A stretch of DNA of 64,000 bases from Lophium mytilinum (GCA_010093605.1 MU004188.1:1756983-1820982), one strand, 5' to 3'. Counted from the first letter of the stretch, positions 12,201 through 24,050 are shown. A program made the numbers and translations. The notes: a model not told the origin generated them from the sequence alone.

Positions 12201-13263
12201 AGAAGTCTGGTCGATTCTTGCTCGGTCTTGGTCCATGCAGGGGGCAAGAGGATAGGTGACTCGGCGGGTACGATGAAATTGGTGCCTTCGACAGGGAGTT
12301 GGAGTGATGAACCGGGGCCCTGCTGTGCTTCGTGCGTCTTTGATCGGCCAATGCTGATGACGAGCCGGTGGATGCAATTACGGCTGTTCAGGTCGTCCTC
12401 CTCATCTAGGGACACAATCTGCGGGAGGAGCTTGTCGATGCAGGCTTTAGATCTGCAAGAAATGGACCGCTGCAACAGATTCAGTAGGAGTTGCTGGAAT
12501 GAGGGACTGAGACGGTCTTCGTCGCTGTTGCTCTCGTGCAGTAGCTCCGCTAGAATTGATGCGTCGTCATTGCGGATTGCTTGGTCCACGGTATCGAGCA
12601 GACCTGGCGGGAGGTTCAGAATAGCTCTCGACGACACCATTCGCATCGATGACACTGATTTGACGGATCCAGCATCGTCAAAAGTTTTGGCATCTCCGAG
12701 GGCGGACAGCCAGTCATTGATCGCCGCCATGTTCTGAGACAGGCTGCTGTTGTTTGCGAACGGTTTTGGGTCCACCCTGGAGGCAAGATAGCGCTGCTGG
12801 GTGCATACACGTGGGATCTTCTTGTCGAGCTTCTTGGTAATCTTGACAAAGCCTCTTCGATTTACTTCTCCATACCATTGGAGCTTGCGCAGCTGACCGC
12901 GCAGCTCAAGGAGTGCGCCCATCAGGTCTCCGGCCTCATCTTGGTCTATGCCTTCGGGCACGCGTGGAGCTCGCCCGTAGCGTTCGTGAAGCAGCTTCAG
13001 CCGCCGGGACGACTCTGCGTACTTCTTGTTGTAAAACCGGTCCACATCTTCAAGGTTGCGATCGAGGCGGAAGAAGAATTCTAGCGTAGTTAGATGCTGT
13101 GTGTAGGCAGGTAGTAATGCAGCTTACCTGCAAGATCGGGGTCCTGTCCGTCCTTCGCTGCCTCGGTCGCAGACTTGATAAGCTTTTTTAAGCCCTTGTA
13201 ATTGATGTAAGACGCCGCCCAGTCGGGAACCTGATTGCGCGCAAGATTATGGCCAAACTTCAT
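9280..13263 (-). CDS. GDE1: Glycerophosphocholine phosphodiesterase GDE1 (SPX-ankyrin-GDPD)
   Basis: Nine exons encode 1187 residues, close to yeast Gde1: 13263-13128, 13080-10777, 10724-10666, 10614-10573, 10525-10522, 10474-10374, 10320-10017, 9949-9549, 9492-9280. Every junction is GT-AG and keeps frame. The N-terminus MKFGHNL opens an SPX domain, which senses inositol pyrophosphates and so phosphate status. Ankyrin repeats lie roughly at residues 310-560, followed by a C2-like stretch and then the GDPD catalytic domain from about 808. The catalytic GHRG is near 811-813, and the metal-binding E-F-D of YVEFDVQLTKD is at 847-849. The enzyme hydrolyses glycerophosphocholine to choline and glycerol-3-phosphate in the cytosol. 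Exon 5 is only 4 nt long (TTCG); skipping it puts a stop four codons later. The GDPD has a variable insert, rich in Ser and Arg, after the sixth exon. Confidence 0.93.
10522..10525 (-). other. GDE1: 4-nt micro-exon (exon 5) of GDE1
   Basis: The bases TTCG are flanked by TGATAG on the 5' side and GTAAGA on the 3' side, and by introns of 47 nt each (10572-10526 and 10521-10475). They supply Phe and the first base of the Asp codon in the conserved Y-V-E-F-D-V motif. Without them the frame reads into TGA at once. Reading through either flanking intron also meets a stop. Confidence 0.85.
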
Positions 13264-14660
13264 GGTGGAAGTCCTTTGTAACAGACGGGATGGCTGGACA
13301 GGTTGGCCTCAAGCGCAATGGCACTAAAAAGGATAGAAGAGGGAGACCGAGGGTTCCGCGGGCAGGGCCATCCGGGTATGCAAGTGAGGTCTATGGAGGA
13401 GGGCTAGGAGGGGGAGGTCGAGGAAACGATCTGTAGAAATTGTTAATGGCTGGTCGTGCCAGATCTGGTGAAGCTCATTGGCGCAGGAGAGTGACGGCAT
13501 GGCGGCCTGCAACAATGACTTGCATGGCCGCGGGGCAGCTTCCAAGGTTTCCAAAGCTTGCAGGTCCACAGCGAGCGCGTCAGGCGGGAGCCACCCGGGC
13601 ATTCGAAGAGCTGGGAGGCTCTGGGACGATGTATTCGACACGTCGCATGCGGCCAGATCGGGCGTAAATCGTGGGAGACGGGGCGAGATACTTGCCTGCA
13701 GCGCTGAGAGTGAATATGGAGGTCTCCCGCACGAAGCCGTAGGTACGAGGGTGTGTTCAATAAGTTCTGTGGAAGTGTTCAAAGCTGGCCTGGAGTCTTC
13801 AAAATATGCAAACAGCGGGCCGAATTTCTACACCGATTCTTTTATCGATAACAGCCCTACAAAGTACGGACCGCAAACAGCGGACGGCACAGGACAAATT
13901 TAGAACGGCCACGCTCCGCGGGGACTCCGGGTTCCTGGTGTCGAGCTGGTTGCCGTCGGGTATTTCTACTTGGGAAGTGATGAGAGTAGCGACTGCAAAG
14001 CTTCGGCAAGAAACGCCCTGGGAGGCCCTGGGAGGCCCTGGAAGCCCCAGTGTCTGCCGTCTTCCAAAACTCTTACTTGCCGCAGGGCCCGCATGCTCCT
14101 TCGCGCTGCATGGTGCGGCGTCGTGATTGGAAAGCGGCGGTGCTATCTTGGGCGCTGCAGACGGGCGACGAGGAGAGCATTGCGCCTGGGTTGTTACTGG
14201 CGGAGAGATATGGGGGGATGCAGGCCGTTCGCCACGGCGTCACCGCAAGAAGCAATTGAGGATGTAAAAGAAACGGCGTGGCAGGCCCGCACGCGTGATG
14301 TCCCACTACTCATGCAGTGCGTCCACTCCCCACATCTGGGCGCTGCCGGCTGCCCAGCCGCAGAAGCGGCAACGAGGCACGCGATCACTTTCACACAGCT
14401 CGTATGGCTATAGCTCTGCCGTTGCTAGTTGATCTCACATCCGCCGAGGTCGCAAGCTCTGCGTCACATTCTTTCTAATCCTGCTTCTCATTCGACCTGG
14501 TCGTGAAATATGAAAACGCCACTGTGGGTATATGCCATGCCGCCTTGCTCCCGTATCAGACTTCCCACCATGCTCGCTCTTGAAAACATAACACAGTACG
14601 CCACCGTAATGCCCGGCCCTGCCATCTCAGAACAGTAAAGAAGGTACCCCATGCACACAA
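13264..14660. other. Long intergenic region upstream of GDE1
   Basis: GC-rich DNA between the GDE1 start and the 3' end of the UBA-protein gene, both on the minus strand, so it is the GDE1 promoter and leader plus the terminator of the next gene. Overlapping frames up to 152 codons occur on both strands (for example 13324-13782 minus) but they are Pro/Ser/Ala-biased and match no family. A short CCCTGGGAGG tandem sits near 14015-14041. Confidence 0.55.
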
Positions 14661-16928
14661 TCATTTCCTCATAACCCTCAACAAAGGGGCAATTCTCGCC
14701 CTCTTGCTCAGTCCCACCCTAAGAGGAACCTTCGACTTTCCTGAAGGCGACAGGGAGCCGCCAGTGCCCTTTTTCGGTTTCTGCGACTTCGTCTCGGGTT
14801 TGGGAACGGAGCTGTTTGATGTAGTCCCGTCTATTGTGGTATCAGGCGGCGTATTCGGGGGCAGGGTTGTTCCAATCGCATAAACTGAGGTCATTTCTGT
14901 TCCCCTTGGGATCCCTTCTCGTGTCTCACACTTATCATGTACTTGATGCACAGCTTCTGTAGAGACGGACTCATCCACGCTCATCCTAGCCTCTTCATGA
15001 GGCGCAATTAAAGTCTCCACCTCTTTCTCAGCCCGCCGAGGACGACCGCGGCCCCTCTTCTTCTCCCCAGGAGAGTGCAATGGAACGCTAGTTGGAATCG
15101 TGTCTCCGGCTTCCTCTAAAGCTGTTGTCTTTCTGCGCTTCGTTCTTGGTCCATCTGTCGTCACATCTTTAGGCTTCTCCAACTGTTCGTGATGCATTGT
15201 GTTGGGCCCCAACGTTTTGCCCTCGGGAAGCACTTTCGTTGTGATTACATTGTTGATATCTCCGTGATCCTGTACGCGCGTGTTGTGCTCAATGCACTCT
15301 TCGGACTCATCAGTCTTGCGGCGAAGCGGAGACCTGACTGCTGGTATTGCAACGTGGAGAAGTTCCCGGACTTGCCCTTTTGTTGGAGACTGAAGCTCTG
15401 CGACATTCGGTTTCCGTTTCTCTTCGAGCTCTACAGCAATTACCAGCGATGGATCTTGTTGGGCTGTAACTGCAGTGTCGTGTTGACCTTTGCTAGAACC
15501 CGGGCGATTGAGCAGCCATTCTACGGCTTGGTCAAATCTGTTGTCGCACGCTTTCAAGGCCTGCTTCGCGTTTGAAGGACTGAAGCCCATCGCACAGATC
15601 CTCTCTGCTTTCTCTGAACTTGAAAGAACCAGATGGCCAATAGACCCCGTGGTATTATTGCGCTTGGACCGCGATTTCTTGGCCTTTTCAGGTCGGACGG
15701 AGAAGTCGATGGGATCTTCCAAGATCACATTCGTAGACCGCGATCTGCTGGGTCTGGGCCTGTATCGCTCCTTTGGTAGGCCAAAAGCCTCATCATCATC
15801 CTCTAAATCAATGACTCCATGCTGTTTGATAGTAGGTGTCGGTTTCCTCTTTTCCAACCGTGGCTTTGTTTTAGGGGAGTTGTCATTGTCTGGCACGCTC
15901 TGTGACCGAGTACGTTCTGCGATCCTACGGTTGTCGACGGGGATTAGTTCAGCGCTCCCCGAGGCTTCTTTGCCCGTCTTTGATTCGGTAGCACTTTGTG
16001 CTTGATCTGTATGAACAGTAGGAGTTCGAGAAGAGGCTTGGGGTTGGGCATGCTCGTTACCGAGTGAGTCCCCACTCTGTCTGATTGAATCTTCGGGGGC
16101 ATCCCTATTCTCCTTTGATCTGTAAGTATTGTCCTCAAAGCGCTCATGGAATTACTGCTGCCGTCTAATGACTGCTTGGAGAATAAAACCTACAGAAGGA
16201 GTAGTCATATATGCCGACCAGGGTATCGAGGAGTTCTGAGTAGTTTGATCTGGCAATGGCATTGCAACGGGCATATTGGGATGATGTGAGCGTAGTAATT
16301 CGTCCATAAGCCTCTGCTGAGTCTGGGTGTTATTCGGCACAGTGCTAGACATCTCCGGGAACATTGCAAGCGGCTGATGGTGCTCGAAGTCATCTTGAAT
16401 CGAGCCGGGTAGCTCCCATGGACCATTTGGCACATACGTCGCAGGTAAGGTGCTGTCGATTGGCGCTTCGAGTATCATATCGGGGTCAGCCGTGTTGGTC
16501 GAATTATAGGGTCGGTTTTCAGCAGTGGCGGGCGATGTATGCTGCATAAGGCGACTATGATTGTTCTCCAAAACTCTATCGCTACGCGTGTGTGCGTCCT
16601 TGACGGATGGCACGGTCGAATTAATCGCTATTGTAGGATTGCGCGTAATGTCGCCTGTGGTATGCAGGATGCTAATAGCATTGCGATTCGCGGCCTTGTG
16701 AGAGGGAGATTGTGTGGGAGCGACTAAGTCTCTATGCGCGGCCTCAATCTTGTTTCTCAGCGATTCTAAGGCACCAGTGTGAGCGGCAATCTAGGTGTGG
16801 AGGGAATGGAACTCCTGTTCATACGAAGCATACACACCTGTTGAGCCGGTGCCATTGCCGCGAACAGGGCTGCACAATTCATCCTCCACATCACTCTCGT
16901 CATCTGAGTCCCGAATCACACGTTGCAT
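14661..16928 (-). CDS. UBA-domain and AT-hook protein, function unknown
   Basis: The last exon is clear from about 16120 down to 14661. It holds a UBA-like three-helix domain (AERICAMGFSPSNAKQALKA, then FDQAVEWLLN) and a classical AT-hook, KRGRGRPRR. It ends in a conserved-looking basic tail, RVGLSKRARIAPLLRVMRK. UBA domains bind ubiquitin and AT-hooks bind AT-rich minor grooves, so a nuclear, chromatin or repair-linked role is likely but inferred. Upstream coding sequence in phase runs from about 16791 to 16160 and is Ser/Pro/Gln-rich. The start is probably the ATG at 16928 (MQRVIRDSDDESDVEDE), followed by an intron of about 45-47 nt ending in CTAG at 16792. The junction near 16160-16105 is not resolved: several 5' and 3' sites fit. 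The middle of the protein is therefore provisional. Confidence 0.7.
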
Positions 16929-17501
16929 GATTCATGGCCAAACCTCGATGGGCGCAGCAAGTTCGCACGAAGGGAGCGGGGGTGTGAAGACGGTGGGTCG
17001 CGGTAAGGCTGCGATCGAAAATCAAGCCGAAACTCAACCCTCACGCGCTGTCACGTGATCTAACCGTGCCAGCAATATCATCATTCGGAGTCCACAGGCA
17101 GGGCTCGTCAATACTGGATACTTTTATCTATCTAATACGCCGTAGATTTTGTTCTTCCTCCAAGTAGACCTTCAACGTCCCAATAGACGAAGCTAATCGA
17201 CTTTGACGGAATTAGTTCACTAACCTTAGAAACTAGGCAGTTATTATTAGTCTGTATATATGTACATATCCGGCGAATACAGCTACTAAGGCGTTCGCTT
17301 AGGGAGTCATCAGACATATCAATAGCACATGAAGGATGAATGTGGTCGCAAGCAATGACATTCTGAAAGCCAATGACGCTTCTGACGTCATCCATCTCTG
17401 TTCTCATATATTACGCGAACTCGAGGTTGTTCCTTTGCATGCTCCTTTTAAGCATTGGATCTCATTGAAACCAACAGCAAAACACTCAGCAAAATCACAC
17501 C
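16929..17501. other. Divergent promoter region
   Basis: Upstream DNA shared by the UBA/AT-hook gene (leftward) and the small Hmp1/CsbD-like gene (rightward). It contains a palindromic E-box and no supported gene; a 91-codon minus-strand frame at 17132-17407 has no recognisable domain. Confidence 0.6.
17051..17058. promoter_or_regulatory. Palindromic E-box TCACGTGA
   Basis: An extended CACGTG palindrome of the kind bound by fungal bHLH factors (Cbf1/CPCA-type sites). It lies about 125 bp upstream of the UBA-protein start and 445 bp upstream of the Hmp1-like start. Function is inferred from motif and position only. Confidence 0.3.
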
Positions 17502-17894
17502 ATGTCTTCTTCGAACGAGGAACAGGCCCAGCCTGGTCTCATCGCCAGCCATGCTCAGTACGTCAAAGGTGCCGCCGTGGTACGTTGCCTCTCCAAGACC
17601 GTTTGACGCGACATTGATCTTCTGCTCGGAAGCTCCGAACTGCGAACATTCACTCCGATAGACATCTGCGCACTTACACTGACTTGATTCCAGAATGCGA
17701 TTGGAAACATCTCCGGATCTGAAGCTTGGAGCACGTCAGGCGAAGAGCAGAAGAAGCACGCCGTAGATGCCATGAAAGAGGCTGGCGAACAGCGCGATCC
17801 TCAGCAGGGCTACGGCAAAGCGGAGGAGATAGCAGGAAAGCTTTCAGGATGCGAAGGGATGCAAAAAGAGGGTGCAGCAAGCAAGCAAGATTGA
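17502..17894 (+). CDS. Small CsbD-like / Hmp1-type protein
   Basis: Exons 17502-17579 and 17694-17894 with a 114-nt intron encode 92 residues. The sequence is very hydrophilic, with the motif pattern seen in fungal CsbD-like proteins: AQYVKGAAVNAIGNISGSE, then GEEQKKHAVDAMKEAGEQRD, then GYGKAEEIAGKLSGCEGM. Members are called mismatched-base-pair and cruciform-DNA recognition protein (Hmp1, named in Ustilago) or general stress proteins, and are often strongly induced by stress. The exact biochemical role is unsettled. Neither track-length nor single-frame searches would find it because the two exons are short. It is convergent with NOC1: only 124 bp separate the two stop codons. Confidence 0.8.
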
Positions 17895-18018
17895 ACGGCA
17901 AGGCTGGTCTCGACAAATATTCCAAAATAGAGCAAGAAGATGGAATATCATATTTTGACTTCCATGAGTTTTGTCAAACGCCTTCAAATGCTATTTCCCA
18001 ACGATTATGAGGTCGCGG

Positions 18019-20845
18019 TCACTGACTGTCGTCGCCATCCAGCAACTTTGCGTAATCGTCGGCAGAGGCAAACGTTGGCAGGTGCTTCAGCTTCCGCCTC
18101 TTTGCCTTCTTCTCGTCTCTCTCACTCTTCTTCTGTCTCTTAGCGATTGTGGCTTCTGTTTCCTCGTCGCTGTCCGCAACATCCTGTGGAAGAACGTCGA
18201 ACGCCACGGGTACATCTTCGTCGCTGTCGATGAATGCCTCTTCATCCGCGCTCTCAAGCCCCAAGTCATCATCAGAGCCAGCGTCGCTGGCATCCGCGTT
18301 ACTTCCAAGCTCATCAAGCCCCTCCTCATCATCACTCCCCAGATTCAGCTCGACGCCGCCCATATCTCCGGCGTCATCGTCATCGTCACCGTCAGACATG
18401 CCGTCCATATCCATGTCGCTGAATCCTTCTTCGTCTGAGTCCCCTTCTATTTCAGGACGACTTTGAACAAGTGCTTTCCAGATTTCCTCTTCCCCATCCT
18501 CGCTATCGTCCTCATCATCCTTCTTCTTCGCAGCCTTCTCCTTCTTACTTAATTTGCCTTTCCCAGCTTTTGCGAAATAGGTGTGGAAGAAAACGTCGTC
18601 GACTGCAACGTCTTGGACCTTGCGCTGCCAGAAAGCCTCCGTATTTACTGGCTGGGCAGTCCGAGCGCCATCTCTAGATGTGATCAACATGTCGCCAACA
18701 CGAGCGTTCCCGGCAAGTGGCTGCATTATAGATGATCCATGTGCGCCGCCGGACTTCGTCTTAGCGTTGCGATACACGAATTTGTCGAGGAAGTTCATCA
18801 GGGTGTGTAACGACGGATCTGGCTTTTCCTTCATCGGTTCTAGGTAAAGGAGACGTTTGGCAAATAGCTGAACGGATGGATGATAATGTGCTTGCAGGGG
18901 TAGAAGCTCCCAAAGACACGATGCATCAGCTGCCGCGTACTCTGGATCCCGCTTCCGGCCGTCGTAGAGATCTTTCTTCGTCGAGGTTGGTTTTGGTGGC
19001 AGAGTGGAGTCCTCAGGAACGTCTTCGTAATGCTCATCTTCGGACTCATCAGGGTGATCTTCCGGACTCGATAGCATCGTTTTGATGCTTGGAAAGGTCT
19101 TCGATAGCTCGTATATGAGATAGACGACGCTGCAAACAAATGGAGGCTCGTGAAGGGTAATCACTTGTAGAAGACGCTTAACAAAGGCTTTGACTCGTTT
19201 CACACTCAAGTCCGCCTTAAGAGAGCGATACAGGAGATTGAGGTACATGATCTGTTTTGATGAACCCAGGAGACGAGGGTCTAAGAGCGACTCGTACAGA
19301 GTACGGTAGAAGCGGTCACTTGAGAAGTGCTTCGTGGCCGAGATCTGCTGAATGAGCATCAGGGCTTGAATGCTGGTATTGAAATTGGAAGAATGCGTGA
19401 CTCGGAAAAGCGCCTCCATCTGACTTTCGAATCTAACACGCAGTGAATTAGTATTATGTCGAGTAACTGGGAATGCAACTTACATGGCATCATCAGTTTT
19501 GGCGAAAGGAAAGGCTCGATTAACGCCCGTCAACACCTGAGCAATCATCTTTTCCTTCATTTCCTCCTCGGATTTATAAGCATCTCCTTCCTTTTCTTTA
19601 GCCTTCTTGCGAGCCATCTTTCCTGGGGCGCCTCCGCCGCCTTGGATAAATCCATTCTTGTTGATTTTCGTCTGTGTCTGTTCTTCTGTTCCTTTGGGCT
19701 TCTTTAAAAGGCCAATAAAAAGGCCAAAGTACAGTTCTAAGAGTTTCGTTGCTACGTCTTGTTCCTTCACACTTAGCATTGTCTGATTGAGTGTGATGAC
19801 AGCGTAATATTTGGCATGTGTGCTCTGCCCGGGTCGAAAAAGTAAGTCCGATTCTATTGCATTGATGATGACGCTCTTCATAAGCGGATGTGATACCTGC
19901 AGTTGAAGTAGCAGATATGATGCCCTGGAAGCAATCTTCTTGTCAGTGTCTCCCAGCTTGTTTATCAAGAGCCGCAGCAAGTTCTCTTCCTGCTCTGGTT
20001 TCTCCCTTAACAGCTCCCAGACGAAAGTCACAGCTCGGGTACGAGCAAATGTAACTTCATCGTTACACCACCCTTCGACGACCTTGAGCATTTCAAAATA
20101 AGTTCGTTTTAACCAGTCCTCGTACGCCCACACTATCAGGTGGATCTCCTGAATAGCGCCCGGCAAGCGATCACCAGCCTTCCAGCTAGCAGGTTTGCCG
20201 TGTAGTGCACAAGCGAGTCCTGGTTGTTTGGCGAATGCGCGCAGCTTCCTATCGGGAGGCAAGACGACACCCTGGCCAAGCAGATCTTTTAAAGCCCCTA
20301 ACGCCATCAATGCAGCGTTCCTACTCTTCTTCCTACCCAGAGCCAAGAGTTGCTCGAACGCTTTGGTGGTGTGCAACGGGGATTCCTGTACCAGCAAGGT
20401 AAGGGCAGATACCTTGTCCTCGAGGGTTCCAGAAGACATGATCGTGGACAAGAACTTTTGTGAGGATGTGGAGGACGCGCGCGACCCTTCGTAGGCTGCA
20501 ATTTCTGCCTCTAGGAGCGTGTCGCCGTACTTGTGGAGGTCATCGAGGACATGGCGGGGCGGTGCTGAGGGTGATTCTACCGGGGGTATTTCTGGGAGGG
20601 GAGCAGCGTGCCATTCGGGCTGAGGCGTAAACATCTAGGTCCAGCTGTCAGCACTCCTGTATCCCCGCTGCCGCTTTTCTGCGTTATATACAAGCAATAC
20701 ATACCAGTGTCGGCCGCTGTGACTCTGCCTCCCGCTTCGGACGGGGCTTCGGTTTGTCGCGAACAGCCATACTGCCCCGTCCCATGCCCTGGGCAGGCTT
20801 AGGCGTGCCATGGTGAGACTCGGAGTGCGAGCGCTTCTTCGTCAT
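18019..20845 (-). CDS. NOC1: Ribosome biogenesis protein NOC1/MAK21 (CBF/Mak21 family)
   Basis: Exons 20845-20705, 20634-19484 and 19432-18019, with introns of 70 and 51 nt, give 901 residues. The first exon encodes a basic N-terminus starting MTKKRSHSE. Exon 2 carries the conserved segment with SGTLEDKVSALTLLVQESPL, the WAYEDWLKRTYFEMLKVVE stretch and RTRAVTFVWELL. Exon 3 holds the CBF/Mak21 domain (about residues 430-640), including PRLLGSSKQIMYLNLLYRSL and HEPPFVCSVVYLIYELS. The C-terminal 200 residues are highly acidic (Asp/Glu/Ser/Gly-rich), ending in a Lys/Arg-rich stretch. Noc1 pairs with Noc2 in the nucleolus and drives maturation and intranuclear transport of pre-60S particles; it is essential in yeast. 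Two further in-frame ATGs lie within exon 1; the most upstream was chosen because the sequence after it looks family-like. Confidence 0.93.
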
Positions 20846-21789
20846 TGGAGTTGGGGAGCCGCAGTTGCAGCAGGCGCAATGGCGAGCCGATCTCTGCTGG
20901 AACTTTTTGGTGTTCTAGAGGTTGTAAAAATCGATCAAATTGCAGCAGCGGCCCGCAGTTTCCCCGGGCCCGTTGCCGAAGCTGATTCGGCATCCCGTGC
21001 TGGGGCTGGGGCCATCGCAACCGTGCCACCTCAGGCATGACTCTCCCACAACTACCTGCAACCCTTTGTACGTAAAGCACCTGGTTATTGCCAAGATAAT
21101 AATGCAAGGACAAAATAAATGAGTTCGTAGGCTTTTAGTCACTGATACCGGTAGCAACTGCCGGCTCGTCCTTTTTGCCTCAAACGGGCGTGCAGATCCG
21201 AGGAAAACGCGATGTGTAATCGACAACGCCCTAGCGACGACAACAGGCGACAAGTTCTCGGGGGAAAAGTGACGACCGCTCGTCTCGGCGGTCGTCACGA
21301 TTTCCTTATAACTAGAGCATGCCGTGTAAGCGGGCGTCACGATGCATCTATGGCTGCCACTGATTGTTAATCGGAGTTGATGGTATTGGAGAGATCGTTC
21401 CTTATTTAAGTCGAATTCTCTTTGTGCAAATAGATGGATTGTATAGCAAAGATTCTCCCTCTCCTTAGGTGTCTATATTTTTGGTAAAGGGGCGCAAATC
21501 TCGTTGTGAAGGCAAAATGTAAGCTGGACTTTCCTACTAGTCACGTGGCTGTTTTCTTCCATCGCTCCACTGGATCGTTCCTGCCGCTTCCGTGTCGCCT
21601 ATCGAACTCTTTACTCTATGATGCACTCTCAGACCCTTCTGCGGCTGTTTGCCTTGTTTCCCTCGAACTCCACTTACAATAGGCCATTTTAGGACGAGCA
21701 TTACGCCCGTCGACCACCTCAGGGCTAGCTATTCCTACAACGAGGCCCGCCATAACCTCCCCCACAGCGCAGCAAATAATATCCTCCAA
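20846..21789. other. Divergent promoter region between NOC1 and MFS transporter
   Basis: About 0.9 kb without a supported gene. It carries a perfect 11-bp inverted repeat and a CACGTG at 21542-21547. Frames of 60-141 codons here lack family resemblance. Confidence 0.6.
21269..21298. repeat. Perfect 11-bp inverted repeat with 8-nt loop
   Basis: GTGACGACCGC at 21269-21279 is mirrored exactly by GCGGTCGTCAC at 21288-21298. The GC-rich arms would form a stable hairpin or a dyad binding site. It lies about 490 bp upstream of the MFS start and 420 bp upstream of the NOC1 start. Confidence 0.85.
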
Positions 21790-23883
21790 ATGGAACACTC
21801 AAACAAGTTAGCCCCTGATCTTAAAATGGCACATGATGAGGATTTGGAGGAGCTAGGCCGCAAGAGACCAGCAATGTTCACGTCGGCGTGGGCGGAGTTT
21901 GGGTTTTGTTACTCGATTGTCATGTCGCAACTATTGACTGTAAGCTTTTGATACACAGTACAGTACTGCAATAGGCCATGGGTTTGTGCACATGAATTTA
22001 CCACTGCTTAAGTGCTACTTTGGAAGGTAGACACCACTCTTAGTATCAGCCCCCCTGCCAGCGAGACAGTCAAGCCAGATGCGGCTCAGCTTCCGCTGCA
22101 TGAAGCTCCACGCCGTGCCGAGGATTCAAAGTCCCAGAGGGTGCCCAAGCAGTATTAAATAAGTGTGCACAGACTCACAGTCTGTCTCTGTAAAGATGGA
22201 AGGAGTTTGCGCCTGCTAATAATGCACGTAGGAGTACTTCGTATCCGGATTCAATGTCGTCCTACCTACAGTCGCCAATGACCTCAAAATCGCTCCAGAA
22301 TCAGCGACATGGCCCGCTGCCGCCTTTTCCCTCGTTGTCTCTGCCTTCCTGATTATCTTTGGGCGGTTTGCCGGTACGCACTACTCCCTCTATCCGTCAA
22401 TTCAACCACTAACTTTCATGAGATATGTACGGCGGCTCTATAGTCTACCTAGTCGGTACCATCTGGCTTACGGTCTTCTCCATCGTCACGTCTTTCGCTC
22501 AGGACGAGATCATGCTCGATCTCTGCCGTGCGCTACAAGGTCTCGGCCCTGCCGCCTTCCTTCCATCCGGCATGATGCTCCTTGGAGTCGTCTACCGCCC
22601 CGGCTACCGCAAGAACATCGTCTTCTCAATCTACGGTGCATGTGCTCCGCTCGGATTCTTCCTCGGGATTTTCTTTGCTGGCGTTGCGGGCGAGTACTCG
22701 ACCTGGCGCCTCTACTTCTGGATCGGGGCCGGCTTGTCAGCGAGTACTGTTGCACTAGCGTGGTTCTGTGTGCCCAGTGACTGGGCAGAAAAAAGGGAGC
22801 TCAAGAGAAGTGGACAAGGCGGTGTTGGGATTGACGTCAAAGGACCCGTTCTTATTGTGTGTGGACTTGTGTTGTTCGTGTTTGCGATCACTGACACCGC
22901 CCATGCACCGAATGGAATCAAAACGTGGTACATTTTGACCACACTGATCGTGGGAATCGTGAGCTTAGCGCTTGGATTTTGGTTTGACGGCCATGCCGAA
23001 GTGAGTGCTAGTCGAACACACAAACCACAAATTGCTAACGGTATTATAGTTTCCTTTGATCCCTGGGAGTATCTTCAAGGTCAAGAGCATGACGCCGCTT
23101 ATCATTGCGATGTTCTTTTCTTTCGCGAGTCTGGGCATCTACCTGCTCTATAGCACGTACTAGTGAGCACTATTGCTAGAATCTACCCTCTGACTAGACT
23201 AATCCGTTCTCGCTAGCATGACTGAGATAATGGGCGGCACCCCCATGCAACTCGTTGGGTGGTTCACTCCCATGGCACTCGGCGGCTGCATCATCGGCAC
23301 AGTAGGCGGAACCGTGCTCCACAAGATTCCCGGCACCGCAATCTTAATTCTAGCGGGTCTTGGTTGGATCGTCGCCCCCCTTCTTTTTGCACTCGCGCCC
23401 GTCGGGGCAAACTACTGGTACTTCACGTTTTGGAGTATGCTCGGCGCGACCATCGGTATCGATGGCAGTTTCAATGTTGTCAGCGTGTTTATGAGCACGC
23501 ACCTGCCAGCGCATCAGCAGGGACTGGCGGGTGCGCTGGTCAACTCGGTGCTACAATTGAGTATTGCTGTGTTCCTTGCAGTTGCTGATATGGTGGTTGC
23601 TTATACCGAGGATGATCAGGGGAGGAGGCAGGGGCTGAAGAATGCCTTCTGGCTGGAGCTGGCCTGTGCGGGGACCGCGCTGGTAGTTAGTGTCTTGTTC
23701 GTGGATGTGAAGGTGGCGGATCATCATGGCCCACAAGCAATGGACGAGGAGAAGGGGAAAGCAGTGAAAGCGCAAGGTACCGACAAGCCCGCGCGTATGA
23801 GCGGCGAGGGAAGAAATGAGGGCGTGACTGCTGGTGCGGAAGCTAGAGTCGACCCGAGGGTACCACCGCCTGTGGTCACATAA
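21790..23883 (+). CDS. MFS transporter, DHA2/ATR1-like
   Basis: Five exons, 21790-21939, 22232-22373, 22423-23000, 23050-23162 and 23217-23883, give 549 residues. Introns are 292, 49, 49 and 54 nt; the first is unusually long for this window. The N-terminus is short and charged. The first membrane segment is interrupted by intron 1 (SIVMSQLLT|EYFVSGFNVVLP). A degenerate motif A, FGRFADMYGG, lies near residues 92-101, and AEYSTWR-type and GLGPAAFLPSG segments follow, as in the ATR1 (aminotriazole resistance) branch of the 14-span DHA2 family. A Lys/Glu-rich hydrophilic tail of about 60 residues ends the protein. It should act at the plasma or vacuolar membrane as a proton-coupled exporter; substrate unknown. 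It is the last gene before the RIP island, with its stop about 130 bp from the island's edge. Confidence 0.88.
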
Positions 23884-24050
23884 GACGGATTTCAGAGACA
23901 AATCGCACGGCCGTAGGAGGAAATTCGCCACGTAAATCAGTGTAATGAGGCTTAAGCTACTGCAGGCCCCTGGTTAGCTTAGTATTCACAAATTTTTATA
24001 AAATACCCACTAGTAGGGGGCCCCCTAGTTAGCGGCATACCTAGCGTAAG

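Noticed and set aside
10788-13084. Long antisense frames opposite GDE1 exon 2
   Set aside because: They are mirror frames of a well-supported conserved gene.
13324-14413. Several GC-rich frames up to 152 codons upstream of GDE1
   Set aside because: High GC lowers stop frequency. The products are compositionally biased and overlap in several frames; none looks conserved.
3026-23883. A secondary-metabolite gene cluster, given two MFS pumps and a GST
   Set aside because: No polyketide synthase, peptide synthetase, terpene cyclase or cluster regulator is present, and housekeeping genes (GDE1, NOC1) lie between the transporters.
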